Source of the DNA: Yersinia ruckeri ATCC 29473
GTDB lineage: Bacteria > Pseudomonadota > Gammaproteobacteria > Enterobacterales > Enterobacteriaceae
DNA: 64,000 bases
Reading direction: 5' to 3'
NCBI RefSeq assembly: GCF_000754815.1
Contig: NZ_KN150747.1
Coordinates: forward strand, 381,309 to 445,308
Shown: positions 50,897-62,186 of the stretch, one piece after another
How positions within the stretch are numbered: position 1 is the stretch's first letter
Layout of the letters: the number at the start of each line of letters is the position of its first letter
Made by a program: the position numbers and the translations under genes
Notes under the pieces: model-generated
What the model saw: the letters and a program-made list of their open reading frames with translations, nothing else
What the model was told of the DNA's origin: nothing
Databases searched by the model: none

Positions 50897-52081
50897 TTAA
50901 ACCCTATTCTCTTGCTGCTGCATTCGAGCCGATAACGGCCACCAGCACAATAAAATCAACAACGCCATTGCAAACATCAGCAATCCAAGACTGAATTGTC
51001 CAGTTTGCGGCAACATCGCCGACAGCCAGGTTGTCAAACCTGAACCGATATTCTGCAAGCCGCCGACCAACGCGCCTGCGGCACCCGCCAAATAGGGGAA
51101 AGGCTCCATTGCGCCAGTAGTAGCCAATGGGAACAACATCCCAGCACCAAAAAAGAACAAAGCGGCTGGTACAATCAGCGTCCAAATATTCATGATGCCA
51201 AACCACCCGGGAATCCACATCATCAACCCAGCCACCAGACAGCTAATCACCGAATGCCACATCAGATTGTGGAAGCTACGTTCGTCACGCCCCGCGTACC
51301 ATGCGCCAAAGAATGCCGCGGGTATCGGCAAGATAAACAAAATACTGACGGTCATGCCGTTCAATCCCAACACCCCACCCATCAATACGCCAGAACTGGC
51401 TTCGAACACCGCAATCCCCGCTAGCGCCCCAATCAACATCACCAGATAACAACTAAATGCCCGATCCGACAATAAAGTGCGGAAACTGGCCAGCATTCGG
51501 GGTTTTTCGGCCTGCTGAGGTCGGGTCTCAGGCAACCAGCGGAACATGCAGAAAGCCACGCCACAGCACAATATCAAAAGAAATGCGTAACAAGCACGCC
51601 AGCCAAACCAACTGGCAAGTACGCCGCCAATAACCGGAGCCAGAAGCGGGCTGACCAGAATCCCCATATTCAACATACTATTGGCATAACGCAGCAGGGT
51701 ACCGGCGTACAAATCCCGTGGCATGGTTCGCGCCATAACACCGGCAACGCCAGTTCCCATACCTTGTACAGCACTGGCAGCAACCAGCATCACCAGACTA
51801 TTGGACAGAAAAGCCCCCAATGCACCGAGCATAAATATTGTCATGCCGGCCAGAATGACCGGTCGACGACCAATGCGGTCCGACAGTGGGCCATAAATCA
51901 GTTGTGATGCACCGTAGGTCAATAAATAGGCCGCCATCACTCGCTGCACCGCACCGGGACGCACAGCGAGGTCTTTAGCAATATCAGCAATGACCGGGAC
52001 ATAAATAGTCTGAGCCATCTGGCCGACAGCAACCAAGATGATTAACATCAGTAGCAGGTGGAAATTTTCTATTTTTCTCAT
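50897..52081 (-). CDS. emrD: Multidrug efflux transporter EmrD (major facilitator superfamily)
   Basis: Proton-driven inner-membrane pump; E. coli EmrD exports hydrophobic compounds and uncouplers. The 394-residue protein has 12 hydrophobic segments and the MFS motif YGPLSDRIGRRPVIL between segments 2 and 3. Sequence is close to E. coli EmrD across the length (GQMAQTIYVPVIADIA, MARTMPRDLY). ATG 52081 (MRKIENFHLL) is the family start. In E. coli emrD is elsewhere on the chromosome, so its place beside glpX is a local difference. Confidence 0.93.
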   Translation of the reverse strand: MRKIENFHLLLMLIILVAVGQMAQTIYVPVIADIAKDLAVRPGAVQRVMAAYLLTYGASQLIYGPLSDRIGRRPVILAGMTIFMLGALGAFLSNSLVMLVAASAVQGMGTGVAGVMARTMPRDLYAGTLLRYANSMLNMGILVSPLLAPVIGGVLASWFGWRACYAFLLILCCGVAFCMFRWLPETRPQQAEKPRMLASFRTLLSDRAFSCYLVMLIGALAGIAVFEASSGVLMGGVLGLNGMTVSILFILPIPAAFFGAWYAGRDERSFHNLMWHSVISCLVAGLMMWIPGWFGIMNIWTLIVPAALFFFGAGMLFPLATTGAMEPFPYLAGAAGALVGGLQNIGSGLTTWLSAMLPQTGQFSLGLLMFAMALLILLCWWPLSARMQQQENRV

Positions 52082-52405
52082 TATCTTAAATAATCGATTG
52101 GCTTGTAATACGTGCATTTCTAGCCAGCGATACTGGCAACTAGCAGCACACCTTATTTATTTCGCATAAGCTAACAAATCCACGGCATATAGCTAATCAG
52201 AGCAAGATATTGCCTGCCAATCATTTGGCAGCCTAAACTACCAGTTATGTAAATCAAACTGTACATTATTAACTACATATTAAGACAATGGCTTATCTAT
52301 CATGCTGATAACATTTAATCGATAATGCATTTCCGCAAAATCCCATAAAATACCCTTATCGCTATTTACATCATGCACACATCAGAATAACGGGAGTTGT
52401 AAGCT
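52082..52405. other. Intergenic region between emrD and fpr
   Basis: AT-rich, with no supported gene. About 70 bases before fpr, ATGCATTTCCGCAAAAT partly resembles a SoxS/MarA/Rob box, and a TAAAAT -10-like element lies near 52347. fpr is in the SoxRS regulon in E. coli, but the match here is incomplete. Confidence 0.4.
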
Positions 52406-53152
52406 ATGGCTGAATGGGTCAGTGGTAAAATCACACAGGTACAACATTGGACTGATGCCTTATTCAGCCTGCGTCTAGATGCTCCGGTAGATAGTTTTAC
52501 CGCCGGTCAGTTCGCCAAACTGGCTCTGGATGTCGATGGTGAACGAGTGCAACGCGCCTATTCCTATGTCAATGCCCCCAGCGATGGCACTCTTGAGTTT
52601 TATCTGGTTAACGTCCCGGAGGGAAAGCTCAGCCCCCGCTTACAACAGTTACCCGTTGGGGCCGAAATTATGGTGACCAAACAAGCGGCTGGCTTTTTCG
52701 TTCTGGATGAGATTCCTGATTGCGATACCTTATGGATGCTGGCGACCGGTACTGCTATTGGCCCCTATTTATCTATCTTGCAGGAAGGCCGTAATCTGGC
52801 GCGTTTTAAACATCTGGTATTGGTACATGCGGCTCGTTTCTCCCGCGATCTCAGCTATTTGCCGCTGATGCAGCAATTGGAACAACGATACAATGGCAAG
52901 CTACGAATTCAGACTGTCGTCAGCCGCGAAGAAGCGCCGGGATCCTTGACTGGTCGCGTTCCGGCACTGATTGAAAATGGCTTGTTAGAAGCTGCGGTTG
53001 GCTTGAAAATTGATGGCGAGCGGGATCACGTCATGCTGTGTGGTAATCCGCAGATGGTTCGTGATACCCAACAAACTCTAAAAGATCAGCGGCAAATGAA
53101 GAAACATCTGCGCCGTAAACCGGGCCATATTACCAGCGAGCATTACTGGTAA
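52406..53152 (+). CDS. fpr: Ferredoxin/flavodoxin NADP+ reductase Fpr
   Basis: FAD enzyme that passes electrons from NADPH to flavodoxin or ferredoxin, supporting iron-sulfur repair and radical enzymes in oxidative stress. The 248-residue protein has the FAD motif RAYSYVN, the NADP motif MLATGTAIGPYLS and the C-terminal aromatic ending HYW, as in E. coli. Start and length agree with the family. Confidence 0.96.
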   Translation: MAEWVSGKITQVQHWTDALFSLRLDAPVDSFTAGQFAKLALDVDGERVQRAYSYVNAPSDGTLEFYLVNVPEGKLSPRLQQLPVGAEIMVTKQAAGFFVLDEIPDCDTLWMLATGTAIGPYLSILQEGRNLARFKHLVLVHAARFSRDLSYLPLMQQLEQRYNGKLRIQTVVSREEAPGSLTGRVPALIENGLLEAAVGLKIDGERDHVMLCGNPQMVRDTQQTLKDQRQMKKHLRRKPGHITSEHYW

Positions 53153-53163
53153 ATATTCTGTCA

Positions 53164-53212
53164 CCGCTGGATACCAGCGTAAAAAAGGGCGTGGCCTGCG
53201 CCCTATTCTTAT
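53164..53212. terminator. Terminator between fpr and yiiR
   Basis: Two nearby hairpins: CGCTGG / CCAGCG (53164-53178) followed by six A residues, and AGGGCG / CGCCCT (53186-53203) followed by a T-rich run. The second is the better terminator for fpr; A runs on the other side suit yiiR. Confidence 0.7.
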
Positions 53213-53224
53213 TTTTTCACAAGA

Positions 53225-53659
53225 TTATTTCGCTTTGTCAGCCCAAAATATTACCTGATCGGGTTCCGAGCCAAAGCGGTTATCGCCTTCCGTCCCTAGA
53301 AATGCACCGCAATCAATTAGCATCATTACAATAATCAACGTAGGAATAAAACGTCCCACACCCCATTGCCAAAGGGGTGCCAGCATTTGCCAGTTACCGG
53401 CCATAAGCATCCAGGCTAACACCATCAACAAAGCCCACCAACCGGCTTTATTACGATCGTGCAGACGCTTCACCACAACCGCAGCTGTCGGCCACAGCAG
53501 AAACACAATGGCAAATGCGGCAGTTTGCATCGGCAACCAGTTTTGTCCCGCTAGTGTAAAAATTATCGACATCGCCAATAGCCATAGGCCGATCCAAATC
53601 CAGAAATCACGACGCCCAATACGGCCTTTAAACGAAAAACACCATTGCTGAATGGTCAT
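53225..53659 (-). CDS. yiiR: Membrane protein YiiR (DUF805 family)
   Basis: Inner-membrane protein of unknown function, 144 residues. The N-terminal FSFKGRIGRRDFWIW is the hallmark of DUF805 proteins, followed by about four hydrophobic segments and KRLHDRNKAGWW, also typical. Position next to fpr and yiiQ agrees with E. coli. Confidence 0.88.
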   Translation of the reverse strand: MTIQQWCFSFKGRIGRRDFWIWIGLWLLAMSIIFTLAGQNWLPMQTAAFAIVFLLWPTAAVVVKRLHDRNKAGWWALLMVLAWMLMAGNWQMLAPLWQWGVGRFIPTLIIVMMLIDCGAFLGTEGDNRFGSEPDQVIFWADKAK

Positions 53660-53805
53660 AGGGATTCATTCCATTTCATCGAAATTATTGCGGCAAAGTG
53701 TACCCTAACGTCGAGGTTAACGAATAATCTTTGCGGGGATTTTTGACAAGCACTACCGATTACCGTTTTAATTCTCTATACACTCCCTAAACTACGGCGT
53801 AAGTC

Positions 53806-54414
53806 ATGAGAAATACCATAACCGCTGTACTCGCCATATTATTGCTAATGGCCACGGTTAGCCGCACAGCTCATGCTGGCTCGACGGATGCGAGCGGTGC
53901 TCCAACACCCAATAACCAACTGACGGCACCCTACCTACTTTCCGGTGCACCCAGTTTTGATTTAACGCTGGTTAAATTTCGCGAAAGCTATAACCAGGAC
54001 AATCCGACGTTGCCAATCAATGAGTTCCGAGCCATCAACAGCAAAGATGAAGGCAGCAATCTCACCCGTGCAGCCAGCAAGATAAATGAAAATCTTTATG
54101 CATCAACAGCATTAGAGAAAGGCACGGGGAAAATCAAAACCTTGCAGATAACCTATCTGCCGATTAAAGGTGATGAAGAAAAGGTCGCCAGAATCATTGC
54201 CGTAGCCTATATGGCAGCATTGATGCGCCAATTTGACACCACACTATCATTGCAGCAAAGCCTCGATAATGTGCTCAAGTTATTGAACAAAGGGAAAGGC
54301 TCCCATTTTTATACTCAGTCTGTCGGTGCAATTCGCTATGTTGTGGCAGATAACGGTGAAAAAGGGCTAACTTTCGCCGTTGAACCGATTAAGCTTTCAC
54401 TTTCTGAACCTTGA
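53806..54414 (+). CDS. yiiQ: Periplasmic protein YiiQ (DUF1454 family)
   Basis: Predicted exported protein of unknown function, 202 residues. A signal peptide is evident (about 1-24, LAILLLMATVSRTAHA) and there are no further membrane segments. The gene lies between yiiR and tpiA in the E. coli order. Confidence 0.87.
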   Translation: MRNTITAVLAILLLMATVSRTAHAGSTDASGAPTPNNQLTAPYLLSGAPSFDLTLVKFRESYNQDNPTLPINEFRAINSKDEGSNLTRAASKINENLYASTALEKGTGKIKTLQITYLPIKGDEEKVARIIAVAYMAALMRQFDTTLSLQQSLDNVLKLLNKGKGSHFYTQSVGAIRYVVADNGEKGLTFAVEPIKLSLSEP

Positions 54415-54513
54415 TCTCAAGCGTAATTAATGACGAAAAGCAAAGCCATTACCGATAATCATCTCTATACTGTTGGGCAGGTAAACTGCCGCTCTGGCAG
54501 TCATTATTATTGA

Positions 54514-55311
<798 letters not shown>

Positions 55312-55334
55312 CTAACGTTTCATACGTAACACGC

Positions 55335-55358
55335 AAAAACCCCGGCAACGGGGTTTTT
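55335..55358. terminator. Bidirectional terminator between tpiA and sbp
   Basis: Perfect 10-base stem AAAAACCCCG / CGGGGTTTTT with a GCAA loop between converging genes. Confidence 0.9.
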
Positions 55359-55380
55359 TATGGCCTAAATAGCAACATGA

Positions 55381-56370
55381 TCAGCGTTTGTTGATTTGGT
55401 CAAATACGCCACCCGTAGAAAAATGTTTCTGCTGTGCTTTAGTCCAACCACCAAAAACTTCATCAATGGTAAATAATTTCAGTTTAGGGAATTCATTGGC
55501 GAATTTGGCGGCTACCGCAGTATCACGTGGGCGATAGAAGTTCTTCGCCGCGATAGTCTGACCGACGGGTGAATACAGATATTTTAGATAGGCATCGGCC
55601 ACTTCTCGGGTACCACGTTTATCGACTACTTTATCGACCACTGACACCGTAGGCTCAGCCAGAATAGACACACTTGGCGTGATAATATCAAACTGATCCT
55701 TCCCCAATTCATTCACCGCCAACAAAGCTTCATTCTCCCAAGCTATCAGTACATCTCCAATCCCACGCTCTACAAATGTGTTGGTTGCGCCACGCGCACC
55801 AGAGTCCAGCACCTCCACATTTTTATACAGGTTTTTGACGAAATCCTGTGCCTTCACCTGATCATTATTATTGTGCTCTAAGGCATAACCCCAGGCAGCC
55901 AGATAATTCCAGCGTGCACCACCTGACGTCTTGGGATTCGGCGTAATGACGGAAATACCCGGTTTTACCAAATCTGACCAATCGTGAATCTGCTTGGGAT
56001 TACCTTTACGCACTAAAAATACAATGGTTGAAGTATAAGGAGCGGAATTATCGGGCAGACGCTTGATCCAGTGTTTATCAATACGACCACGTTCGGCAAT
56101 AGCATCTACGTCATAAGCCAACGCCAGCGTCACAACATCAGCCTCAATACCGTTAATTACTGAGGTTGCCTGCTTTCCTGAACCGCCGTGCGACTGGCGT
56201 ACCGTCACTTTGTCACCAGTTTGCTGTTGCCAGTGCTGACTAAATGCCTGATTGTATTCCTGGTAGAATTCCCGCGTTGGGTCATAAGATACATTCAGCA
56301 ATTGAATATCTTTCGCCAGGACGCCCGATGTCACCAGCATTAATGTCAGACCTATACCCCATTTACGCAT
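55381..56370 (-). CDS. sbp: Periplasmic sulfate-binding protein Sbp
   Basis: Binds sulfate in the periplasm and feeds the CysTWA transporter. The 329-residue protein has a signal peptide ([19 protein letters not shown]), then [26 protein letters not shown] and [16 protein letters not shown], the anion-binding parts of the family. It follows pfkA with about 185 bases between. The E. coli gene cdh, between sbp and tpiA, is absent. Confidence 0.95.
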   Translation of the reverse strand: MRKWGIGLTLMLVTSGVLAKDIQLLNVSYDPTREFYQEYNQAFSQHWQQQTGDKVTVRQSHGGSGKQATSVINGIEADVVTLALAYDVDAIAERGRIDKHWIKRLPDNSAPYTSTIVFLVRKGNPKQIHDWSDLVKPGISVITPNPKTSGGARWNYLAAWGYALEHNNNDQVKAQDFVKNLYKNVEVLDSGARGATNTFVERGIGDVLIAWENEALLAVNELGKDQFDIITPSVSILAEPTVSVVDKVVDKRGTREVADAYLKYLYSPVGQTIAAKNFYRPRDTAVAAKFANEFPKLKLFTIDEVFGGWTKAQQKHFSTGGVFDQINKR

Positions 56371-56504
56371 TGATCGCTCCCCAGAATTTATATAATCAAC
56401 CTCAATAGGTTGGATACGATAAAGCCTGCCAGAAACTGAGCCTGCGATTAAAGAATAAAAAACGCGCTATTATATCTTTCTGAAATATACCCACCCTAAA
56501 ATGC

Positions 56505-56538
56505 AAAAAGCCCCCGGAAATGTGAACGGAGGCTTTTT
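56505..56538 (-). terminator. Terminator after pfkA
   Basis: On the minus strand an imperfect hairpin (AAAAAGCCTCCG / CGGGGGCTTTTT with a 9-base loop) is followed by a T-rich run. It starts 18 bases past the pfkA stop. Confidence 0.82.
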
Positions 56539-56555
56539 CAGGCAAGAAGTGGACG

Positions 56556-57542
56556 TTAGAACAGTTTTTTCGCTGTATCGTACCAATCTTCTTTAAACTT
56601 ACTTTTCTTATTCTGCGGGTCAATACACACCGAGATAAAGTCGTGAACCATTTTTTCGTTTTGGATACCGACACAAATCCCGCCCTGTGCCCAAATTACC
56701 GAATCATCAGTGCACAATTCAACAGCATAGGCACCCATACGGGAAGCCAAAATTCGGTCATAAGCGACGGGTGCTCCACCACGTTGGATATGACCTAACA
56801 CCGTACCACGGGTTTCACGGCCAGTTTCTTTCTCGATATATCTAGCCAGTTCATCAATATCATCAAGCTTCTCAGTGATAGCGACAATGGCGTGTTTTTT
56901 GCCTTTCGCAATACCGGCCTTGATTTCAGCGACTAAATCATCACGCTTGAACTCGACTTCGGGAATAGCGATAAACTCACAGCCACCGGCAATCGCCGCA
57001 GCCAGAGTCAAGTCACCACAATAACGACCCATCACTTCAACGATAGAGATACGTTGATGGGAAGAAGAAGTATCACGTAAACGGTCAATCGCTTCTACAA
57101 CCGTATCCAGAGCGGTAAAGAAACCAATGGTATAGTCGGTTCCGGCAACATCGTTATCGATTGTGCCTGGTAAACCGACACAACGGATGCCCGCTTCGAG
57201 CGTCAGCAGGTTTGCACCGGCATAAGAACCATCACCACCAATAACGACCAATGCATCAATATTATTAGCTTTCAGGTTATTGATCGCAATGGCTCGCTTT
57301 TGCGGATCACGGAATTCAGGAAAACGCGCAGAACCAAGGAAAGTACCACCACGGTTAATCATATCGGACACACTATAGCGGTCCAACTTCTTCATACGGT
57401 TTTCATACAAGCCCAGGAAGCCATCTTCAATACCAAAAACCTCCAACCCCGCCGATAAAGCGGCACGAACCACACCACGAATAGCGGCGTTCATACCCGG
57501 CGCATCACCGCCGCTTGTTAGTACTCCGATTTTCTTGACCAT
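56556..57542 (-). CDS. pfkA: 6-Phosphofructokinase PfkA
   Basis: Commits fructose 6-phosphate to glycolysis using ATP. The 328-residue protein has [46 protein letters not shown] with the catalytic Asp, and [15 protein letters not shown]. It is a few residues longer than E. coli PfkA, from the C-terminal part (residues about 275-300, [17 protein letters not shown]). The order fieF-pfkA-sbp is the E. coli one. Confidence 0.97.
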   Translation of the reverse strand: MVKKIGVLTSGGDAPGMNAAIRGVVRAALSAGLEVFGIEDGFLGLYENRMKKLDRYSVSDMINRGGTFLGSARFPEFRDPQKRAIAINNLKANNIDALVVIGGDGSYAGANLLTLEAGIRCVGLPGTIDNDVAGTDYTIGFFTALDTVVEAIDRLRDTSSSHQRISIVEVMGRYCGDLTLAAAIAGGCEFIAIPEVEFKRDDLVAEIKAGIAKGKKHAIVAITEKLDDIDELARYIEKETGRETRGTVLGHIQRGGAPVAYDRILASRMGAYAVELCTDDSVIWAQGGICVGIQNEKMVHDFISVCIDPQNKKSKFKEDWYDTAKKLF

Positions 57543-57751
57543 GACTACCTCTGAACTTGTATATGCGATTTTTTAAGAACTCTTTATTAGCCGATTATGC
57601 CATGAGTCTGATACTCGTACATAAAAGCAACGCTACGACCATAATATTGGATACTATAGCAAAAATTCGATGCTGAATTGATTCAAGTCACACGAAGTTA
57701 CGGTAAATTTTTCAGCCTTTCTGTAACATCATTTCATCAGACGGTGTGAAA

Positions 57752-58654
57752 TTACATTTCCCAATGCGCATGACGCGCTTTCGGTACCACTGAACAAGGA
57801 TCCTGATGGATTAACACATCAGCCCCTGGAAAACGGTGCAGTAAAGCACGTTCAACTTCTTCCGCCAGAATATGCGCTTGCATTAATGGCAGCCGATCTT
57901 CCATCTCGAGATGAAGCTGAATAAACCGCGTCGGCCCGGATTGGCGGGTTCGCAGGTCATGAGCACCAATCACCCCAGGCCATGACGTCACAATATCAAT
58001 AATGTCCTGTCGTTCTTCGTCAGGCAGAGCGCGATCAAGCAAAGACTGCACCGCCTCATAGCCCATACGCAATGCGCTGTATAAAATATACACGCCAATA
58101 CCTAATGCAAACAGCGCATCAGCGCGATGGAAACCATACCAACTTAAAGCTAATGCAATAAGAATAGCACCATTCATCATCAGATCTGATTGATAATGCA
58201 GCATGTCGGCGCGTATCGCCTGGCTTTGGGTTTTACGCACCACCCAGCGTTGAAATGTGACTAATATCAGCGTACTGAATAATGCCACTAACGTGACACT
58301 GATACCTATACTAGGATCTTGTAATGGTTCAGGCGAGGCCAGATGCTGGAAGCCGGTTAAAAATAGGAATAATGCAGAGCCGGAAATAAACATACTTTGT
58401 GCCAATGCGGCCAAAGACTCGGCTTTACCGTGGCCAAAAGTATGTTCTTCATCTGCTGGTTGCAGGGAATAACGCACGACAAAGAGATTTGTCAGAGAAG
58501 CGGCCAGATCGACCAAAGAATCGACCAATGCAGCTAATACGCTGACAGAGCCAGTATGCCACCAAGCAAAAATTTTAATCAGCAGTAAAGTTGACGCTAA
58601 AACGGTAGCAGACAAAGCCGCGGCTTTAACCAACCGTGCGTATTGCGGGTCCAT
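57752..58654 (-). CDS. fieF: Ferrous-iron/zinc efflux transporter FieF (CDF family)
   Basis: Proton-coupled exporter of Fe2+ and Zn2+ in the inner membrane. The 300-residue protein has six hydrophobic segments, metal ligands Asp45 and Asp49 in ALVDSLVDL, a second site HYQSDLMM, and a cytoplasmic metallochaperone-like tail with [14 protein letters not shown]. Residue numbering equals that of E. coli FieF (YiiP). Confidence 0.95.
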   Translation of the reverse strand: MDPQYARLVKAAALSATVLASTLLLIKIFAWWHTGSVSVLAALVDSLVDLAASLTNLFVVRYSLQPADEEHTFGHGKAESLAALAQSMFISGSALFLFLTGFQHLASPEPLQDPSIGISVTLVALFSTLILVTFQRWVVRKTQSQAIRADMLHYQSDLMMNGAILIALALSWYGFHRADALFALGIGVYILYSALRMGYEAVQSLLDRALPDEERQDIIDIVTSWPGVIGAHDLRTRQSGPTRFIQLHLEMEDRLPLMQAHILAEEVERALLHRFPGADVLIHQDPCSVVPKARHAHWEM

Positions 58655-58704
58655 AATCCGTTCCGATATAGAAACAAAGGGTTGTTAGTATAACGGATAC
58701 AGAT

Positions 58705-58732
58705 AAAAAAAAAGCCCTCCATCATGGAGGGC
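58705..58732 (-). terminator. Terminator after cpxP
   Basis: On the minus strand GCCCTCC / GGAGGGC with a 5-base loop is followed by nine T residues. It lies about 58 bases after cpxP. Confidence 0.9.
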
Positions 58733-58789
58733 GAAAAGACAGGGATGGTGTCTATGGCAAGGAAAACAGGGTATTACTGGGGTCGTACT

Positions 58790-59284
58790 TTACTTCTGGG
58801 CAGAAGCAGGTTGCGGTGTTACAGGAGCTTGCTGCATTTGGCTCATACGCTGCGTATGCAACTGGTTCAATTTGGTTTTTTGCTCAGGAGTCAGCAAGTT
58901 GTACATTTGGTTGCGCACTTTGGCCATTTCGACCTGGCGATCAACCTGCAATTTGGACATTTTTTCAGCCTGAGCCCGGACAGCAGCTTCATCAAATTTG
59001 TCGGTAGCAACCAGTTTGTGCATTGCATCCCGGTCAGCAAAATCTATTGCTGAACGGGTATCACGATGCTGACGCATTAGGTCACGCATTTGTTGTCGTT
59101 GCTGCTCAGTCAAGTTTAAACCGTCAAACATGTTATGGTGGCCGCGGCCGCCTTTCATCATTTTGCCGTTGCTGTCGCCGTCGTGACACCAGTTGCCTCC
59201 AGTTGCAACAGTATCAACGGCAAATGCGGCATTAGAGCCGAAGGCCAACATTGACGCGATAACTAACGTTGTTACTTTACGCAT
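58790..59284 (-). CDS. cpxP: Periplasmic envelope-stress regulator CpxP
   Basis: Periplasmic adaptor that holds CpxA inactive and leaves it for misfolded proteins. The 164-residue protein has a signal peptide (MRKVTTLVIASMLAFGSNAAFA) and the two LTxxQ motifs of the family, LTEQQRQQ and LTPEQKTK. It is divergent from cpxRA, from which it is separated by a CpxR box. Confidence 0.94.
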   Translation of the reverse strand: MRKVTTLVIASMLAFGSNAAFAVDTVATGGNWCHDGDSNGKMMKGGRGHHNMFDGLNLTEQQRQQMRDLMRQHRDTRSAIDFADRDAMHKLVATDKFDEAAVRAQAEKMSKLQVDRQVEMAKVRNQMYNLLTPEQKTKLNQLHTQRMSQMQQAPVTPQPASAQK

Positions 59285-59386
59285 GATTAACTCCTGGGTT
59301 CACTGTGCTATGCGATTCGATGTTAAGCAGTGTATCGGTCTGGCTGAAAACTAGCGTCAGTGCATGTAAAACTGAGGTCAGGGGAT

Positions 59387-59401
59387 GTAAATCTAGGTAA
59401 A
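59387..59401. promoter_or_regulatory. CpxR box between cpxP and cpxR
   Basis: GTAAATCTAGGTAAA is a perfect GTAAA-N5-GTAAA CpxR site. A further ATGTAAAAC lies about 20 bases upstream. It is well placed for activation of cpxP and autoregulation of cpxRA. Confidence 0.88.
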
Positions 59402-59456
59402 GTCATGGAATCGCGGCAATTGTTAACGTATTTTGCGTGACAGAGGTGAAATAACT

Positions 59457-60155
59457 ATGCATAAAATTCTACTGGTTGATGACGATCGCGAATTAACTTC
59501 GCTATTGAAAGAATTACTTGAAATGGAAGGTTTTAATATTGTTGTTGCCTATGATGGTGAACAAGCGCTCAACCTACTCGACAACTCTATAGATCTGCTG
59601 TTGCTAGACATTATGATGCCGCGGAAAAACGGTATCGAAACCCTGAAAGAACTGCGTCAACATCACCAAACACCGGTGATTATGCTAACGGCCAGAGGCA
59701 GCGAGTTGGATCGCGTGCTAGGCCTGGAACTGGGTGCTGACGACTATTTGGCCAAACCCTTTAATGACCGAGAGTTAGTGGCACGTATCCGAGCAATTTT
59801 ACGTCGTTCCAACTGGAACGAACAGCAGCAAAATGTTGACCAAGGCGCCCCTACGCTGGAGGTTGACTGCCTACAACTGAATCCGGGGCGGCAAGAAGCC
59901 AGTTTTGAAGGTCAGGTACTGGATTTGACTGGCACCGAATTTACACTGCTTTATCTGTTAGCTCAGCATCTTGGGCAGGTCGTTTCGCGAGAACATTTAA
60001 GCCAAGAAGTTCTGGGGAAGCGTCTAACGCCATTTGACCGCGCCATTGATATGCATATTTCCAACCTGCGCCGTAAGTTGCCAGAGCGTCGGGACGGGCT
60101 ATCGTGGTTCAAAACTTTACGCGGCCGCGGATACCTGATGGTATCGGAAACATGA
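59457..60155 (+). CDS. cpxR: Response regulator CpxR
   Basis: OmpR-type regulator of envelope stress, 232 residues. The receiver has LLVDDD, the phosphorylation site Asp51 in LLLLDIMMP, and Lys in YLAKPF; the C-terminal winged helix reads DMHISNLRRKL and TLRGRGYLMV. ATG 59457 (MHKILLVDD) is the conserved start. The stop overlaps the cpxA start in ATGA. Confidence 0.97.
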   Translation: MHKILLVDDDRELTSLLKELLEMEGFNIVVAYDGEQALNLLDNSIDLLLLDIMMPRKNGIETLKELRQHHQTPVIMLTARGSELDRVLGLELGADDYLAKPFNDRELVARIRAILRRSNWNEQQQNVDQGAPTLEVDCLQLNPGRQEASFEGQVLDLTGTEFTLLYLLAQHLGQVVSREHLSQEVLGKRLTPFDRAIDMHISNLRRKLPERRDGLSWFKTLRGRGYLMVSET

Positions 60156-61528
60156 TTAACAGTTTAACGACGCGAATTTTCGCTATTTTTTGGTTCACCC
60201 TCGCTCTGGTGCTTATGCTGGTGCTAATGGTGCCTAAGCTTGATTCGCGTCAACTGACGCCGCTATTGGATAATGAACAGCGTCAGGGAGTCATGCTAGA
60301 GCAGCATATTGAGGCTGAACTGGCTCGTGACCCTGCCAATGATTTAATGTGGTGGCGACGTTTGTATCGCGCCATTGAGAAATGGGCTCCTCCTGGCCAA
60401 CATTTGGTTCTGGTTACCAGTGAAGGCCGGGTGATTGGTGCTGAGCGCCACGAAATGCAGATCGTGCGCAATTTTATCGGTCAGTCGGACAACGCCGATC
60501 AACCAAAAAAGAAAAAGTATGGCCGAGCCGAAATGGTTGGCCCGTTTTCTATTCGTGATGGCGATGATAACTATCAGTTGTATTTGATTCGTCCGGCGAG
60601 CAGCCCACAGTCCGACTTTATCAACCTGATGTTTGACCGCCCACTGCTAATGCTGATAGCCACGATGTTGATCAGTGCCCCACTACTGCTGTGGCTGGCC
60701 TGGAGCCTGGCTAAACCTGCACGTAAATTGAAAAATGCTGCTGACGATGTGGCTCGAGGAAATCTTAAACAACATCCTGAGCTGGAATCTGGTCCACAGG
60801 AATTTCTGGCCACCGGTGCCAGTTTTAACCAGATGATCAGCGCACTGGAAAGGATGGTTGCAGCCCAGCAACGGCTGATTTCCGATATTTCCCATGAGTT
60901 ACGCACTCCGCTTACACGACTGCAATTGGCAACGGCTCTGATGCGCCGCCGTCATGGCGAAGGAAAAGAGTTGGAACGCATTGAAATGGAGGCTCATCGG
61001 TTAGACAGTATGATCAATGACCTGCTGGTGCTTTCTCGTAGTCAGCATAAAAACGAACTGCTACGCGAGCCGATTAAAGCAAACGAACTTTGGTCTGACG
61101 TACTGGAAAATGCACAGTTCGAAGCGGAACAGGTAGATAAAACGCTAGAAATCACCTCGCCACCAGGCCAGTGGACGTTGTTTGGTAATCCGGCAGCGCT
61201 GGACAGTGCGCTGGAAAATATCGTCCGTAATGCGCTGCGCTATTCTCATCATCATATTGCGGTCGCTTTCAGTGCAGATAACCAAGGCATTACCATTACT
61301 GTTGATGACGATGGCCCAGGCGTTAGCCCAGAAGATCGTGAGCAGATTTTCCGGCCTTTTTATCGTACAGACGAGGCTCGGGATCGTGAGTCAGGCGGTA
61401 CCGGCTTGGGCTTGGCTATTGTTGAAACGGCGGTTAGCCAGCATCGTGGCTGGGTTCGCGCAGAAGATAGTCCACTCGGTGGGTTACGATTGACGATCTG
61501 GTTGCCTCTGCATCCGTTGAAAGCATAA
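60152..61528 (+). CDS. cpxA: Sensor histidine kinase CpxA
   Basis: Inner-membrane kinase/phosphatase that senses periplasmic misfolding and phosphorylates CpxR. The 458-residue protein has two membrane segments (about 8-29 and 164-186), a periplasmic sensor between, HAMP, the His box with His248 in SDISHELRTPLTR, the N box NIVRNALRYS and G boxes DDGPGV and GGTGLGLAIV. ATG 60152 overlaps the cpxR stop by four bases, implying translational coupling. Confidence 0.97.
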   Translation: MINSLTTRIFAIFWFTLALVLMLVLMVPKLDSRQLTPLLDNEQRQGVMLEQHIEAELARDPANDLMWWRRLYRAIEKWAPPGQHLVLVTSEGRVIGAERHEMQIVRNFIGQSDNADQPKKKKYGRAEMVGPFSIRDGDDNYQLYLIRPASSPQSDFINLMFDRPLLMLIATMLISAPLLLWLAWSLAKPARKLKNAADDVARGNLKQHPELESGPQEFLATGASFNQMISALERMVAAQQRLISDISHELRTPLTRLQLATALMRRRHGEGKELERIEMEAHRLDSMINDLLVLSRSQHKNELLREPIKANELWSDVLENAQFEAEQVDKTLEITSPPGQWTLFGNPAALDSALENIVRNALRYSHHHIAVAFSADNQGITITVDDDGPGVSPEDREQIFRPFYRTDEARDRESGGTGLGLAIVETAVSQHRGWVRAEDSPLGGLRLTIWLPLHPLKA

Positions 61529-61661
61529 TCCATTGGCAAACGGTTGAGATCTGCTCGGTCTATTTATTCTTCGCAGTAGTTAAATACGGTTAACTACGCG
61601 GATGTCCACTGCACCAACCCTGAGTTTCTGGTATTCTGCGCCCCTCTTTACTGGGGGGCAT

Positions 61662-62135
61662 ATGCTGAATATTGTTTTATTTGAACCCGAAATCCCACCG
61701 AATACCGGTAATATCATCCGCCTGTGTGCCAATACGGGCTGTCAGCTCCATCTGATCGAACCGCTGGGTTTTACCTGGGATGACAAACGGCTGCGCCGTG
61801 CGGGTCTTGATTACCATGAATTTGCCAGCATCAAGCGCCACCATGACTATCAAGCATTTCTAGATAGCGAAAAGCCTGACCGCCTGTTTGCGCTGACGAC
61901 TAAAGGTACTCCGGCTCACAGTGCAGTTAATTATCAGGATAACGATTTCTTGCTATTTGGCCCTGAAACTCGTGGTTTACCCGCCAGCATTTTGGAAGCG
62001 TTGCCTGCACAGCAAAAAATCAGGATTCCGATGCAACCGAATAGTCGAAGCATGAACCTGTCAAATGCAGTTTCTGTCGTGGTATACGAGGCGTGGCGTC
62101 AACTGGGTTATAACGGTGCATTAGTGAAAGAGTAA
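61662..62135 (+). CDS. trmL: tRNA (cytidine/uridine-34-2'-O)-methyltransferase TrmL (YibK)
   Basis: SPOUT-fold enzyme that methylates the wobble ribose of two leucine tRNAs. The 157-residue protein has [28 protein letters not shown] and [19 protein letters not shown], which form the knot and SAM site. ATG 61662 gives the family length; 20 upstream codons are unsupported. It converges with cysE, next to cpxA as in Yersinia-type order. Confidence 0.95.
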   Translation: MLNIVLFEPEIPPNTGNIIRLCANTGCQLHLIEPLGFTWDDKRLRRAGLDYHEFASIKRHHDYQAFLDSEKPDRLFALTTKGTPAHSAVNYQDNDFLLFGPETRGLPASILEALPAQQKIRIPMQPNSRSMNLSNAVSVVVYEAWRQLGYNGALVKE

Positions 62136-62150
62136 GAAATGAGTCAGAAA

Positions 62151-62167
62151 GGGGCACCCGTGGCCCC
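62151..62167. terminator. Weak hairpin between trmL and cysE
   Basis: Stem GGGGC / GCCCC with a 7-base loop between converging genes; on the minus strand it is followed by TTTCT. Short stem, so modest confidence. Confidence 0.5.
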
Positions 62168-62186
62168 GTTCGGCCTATTTCAGGAA

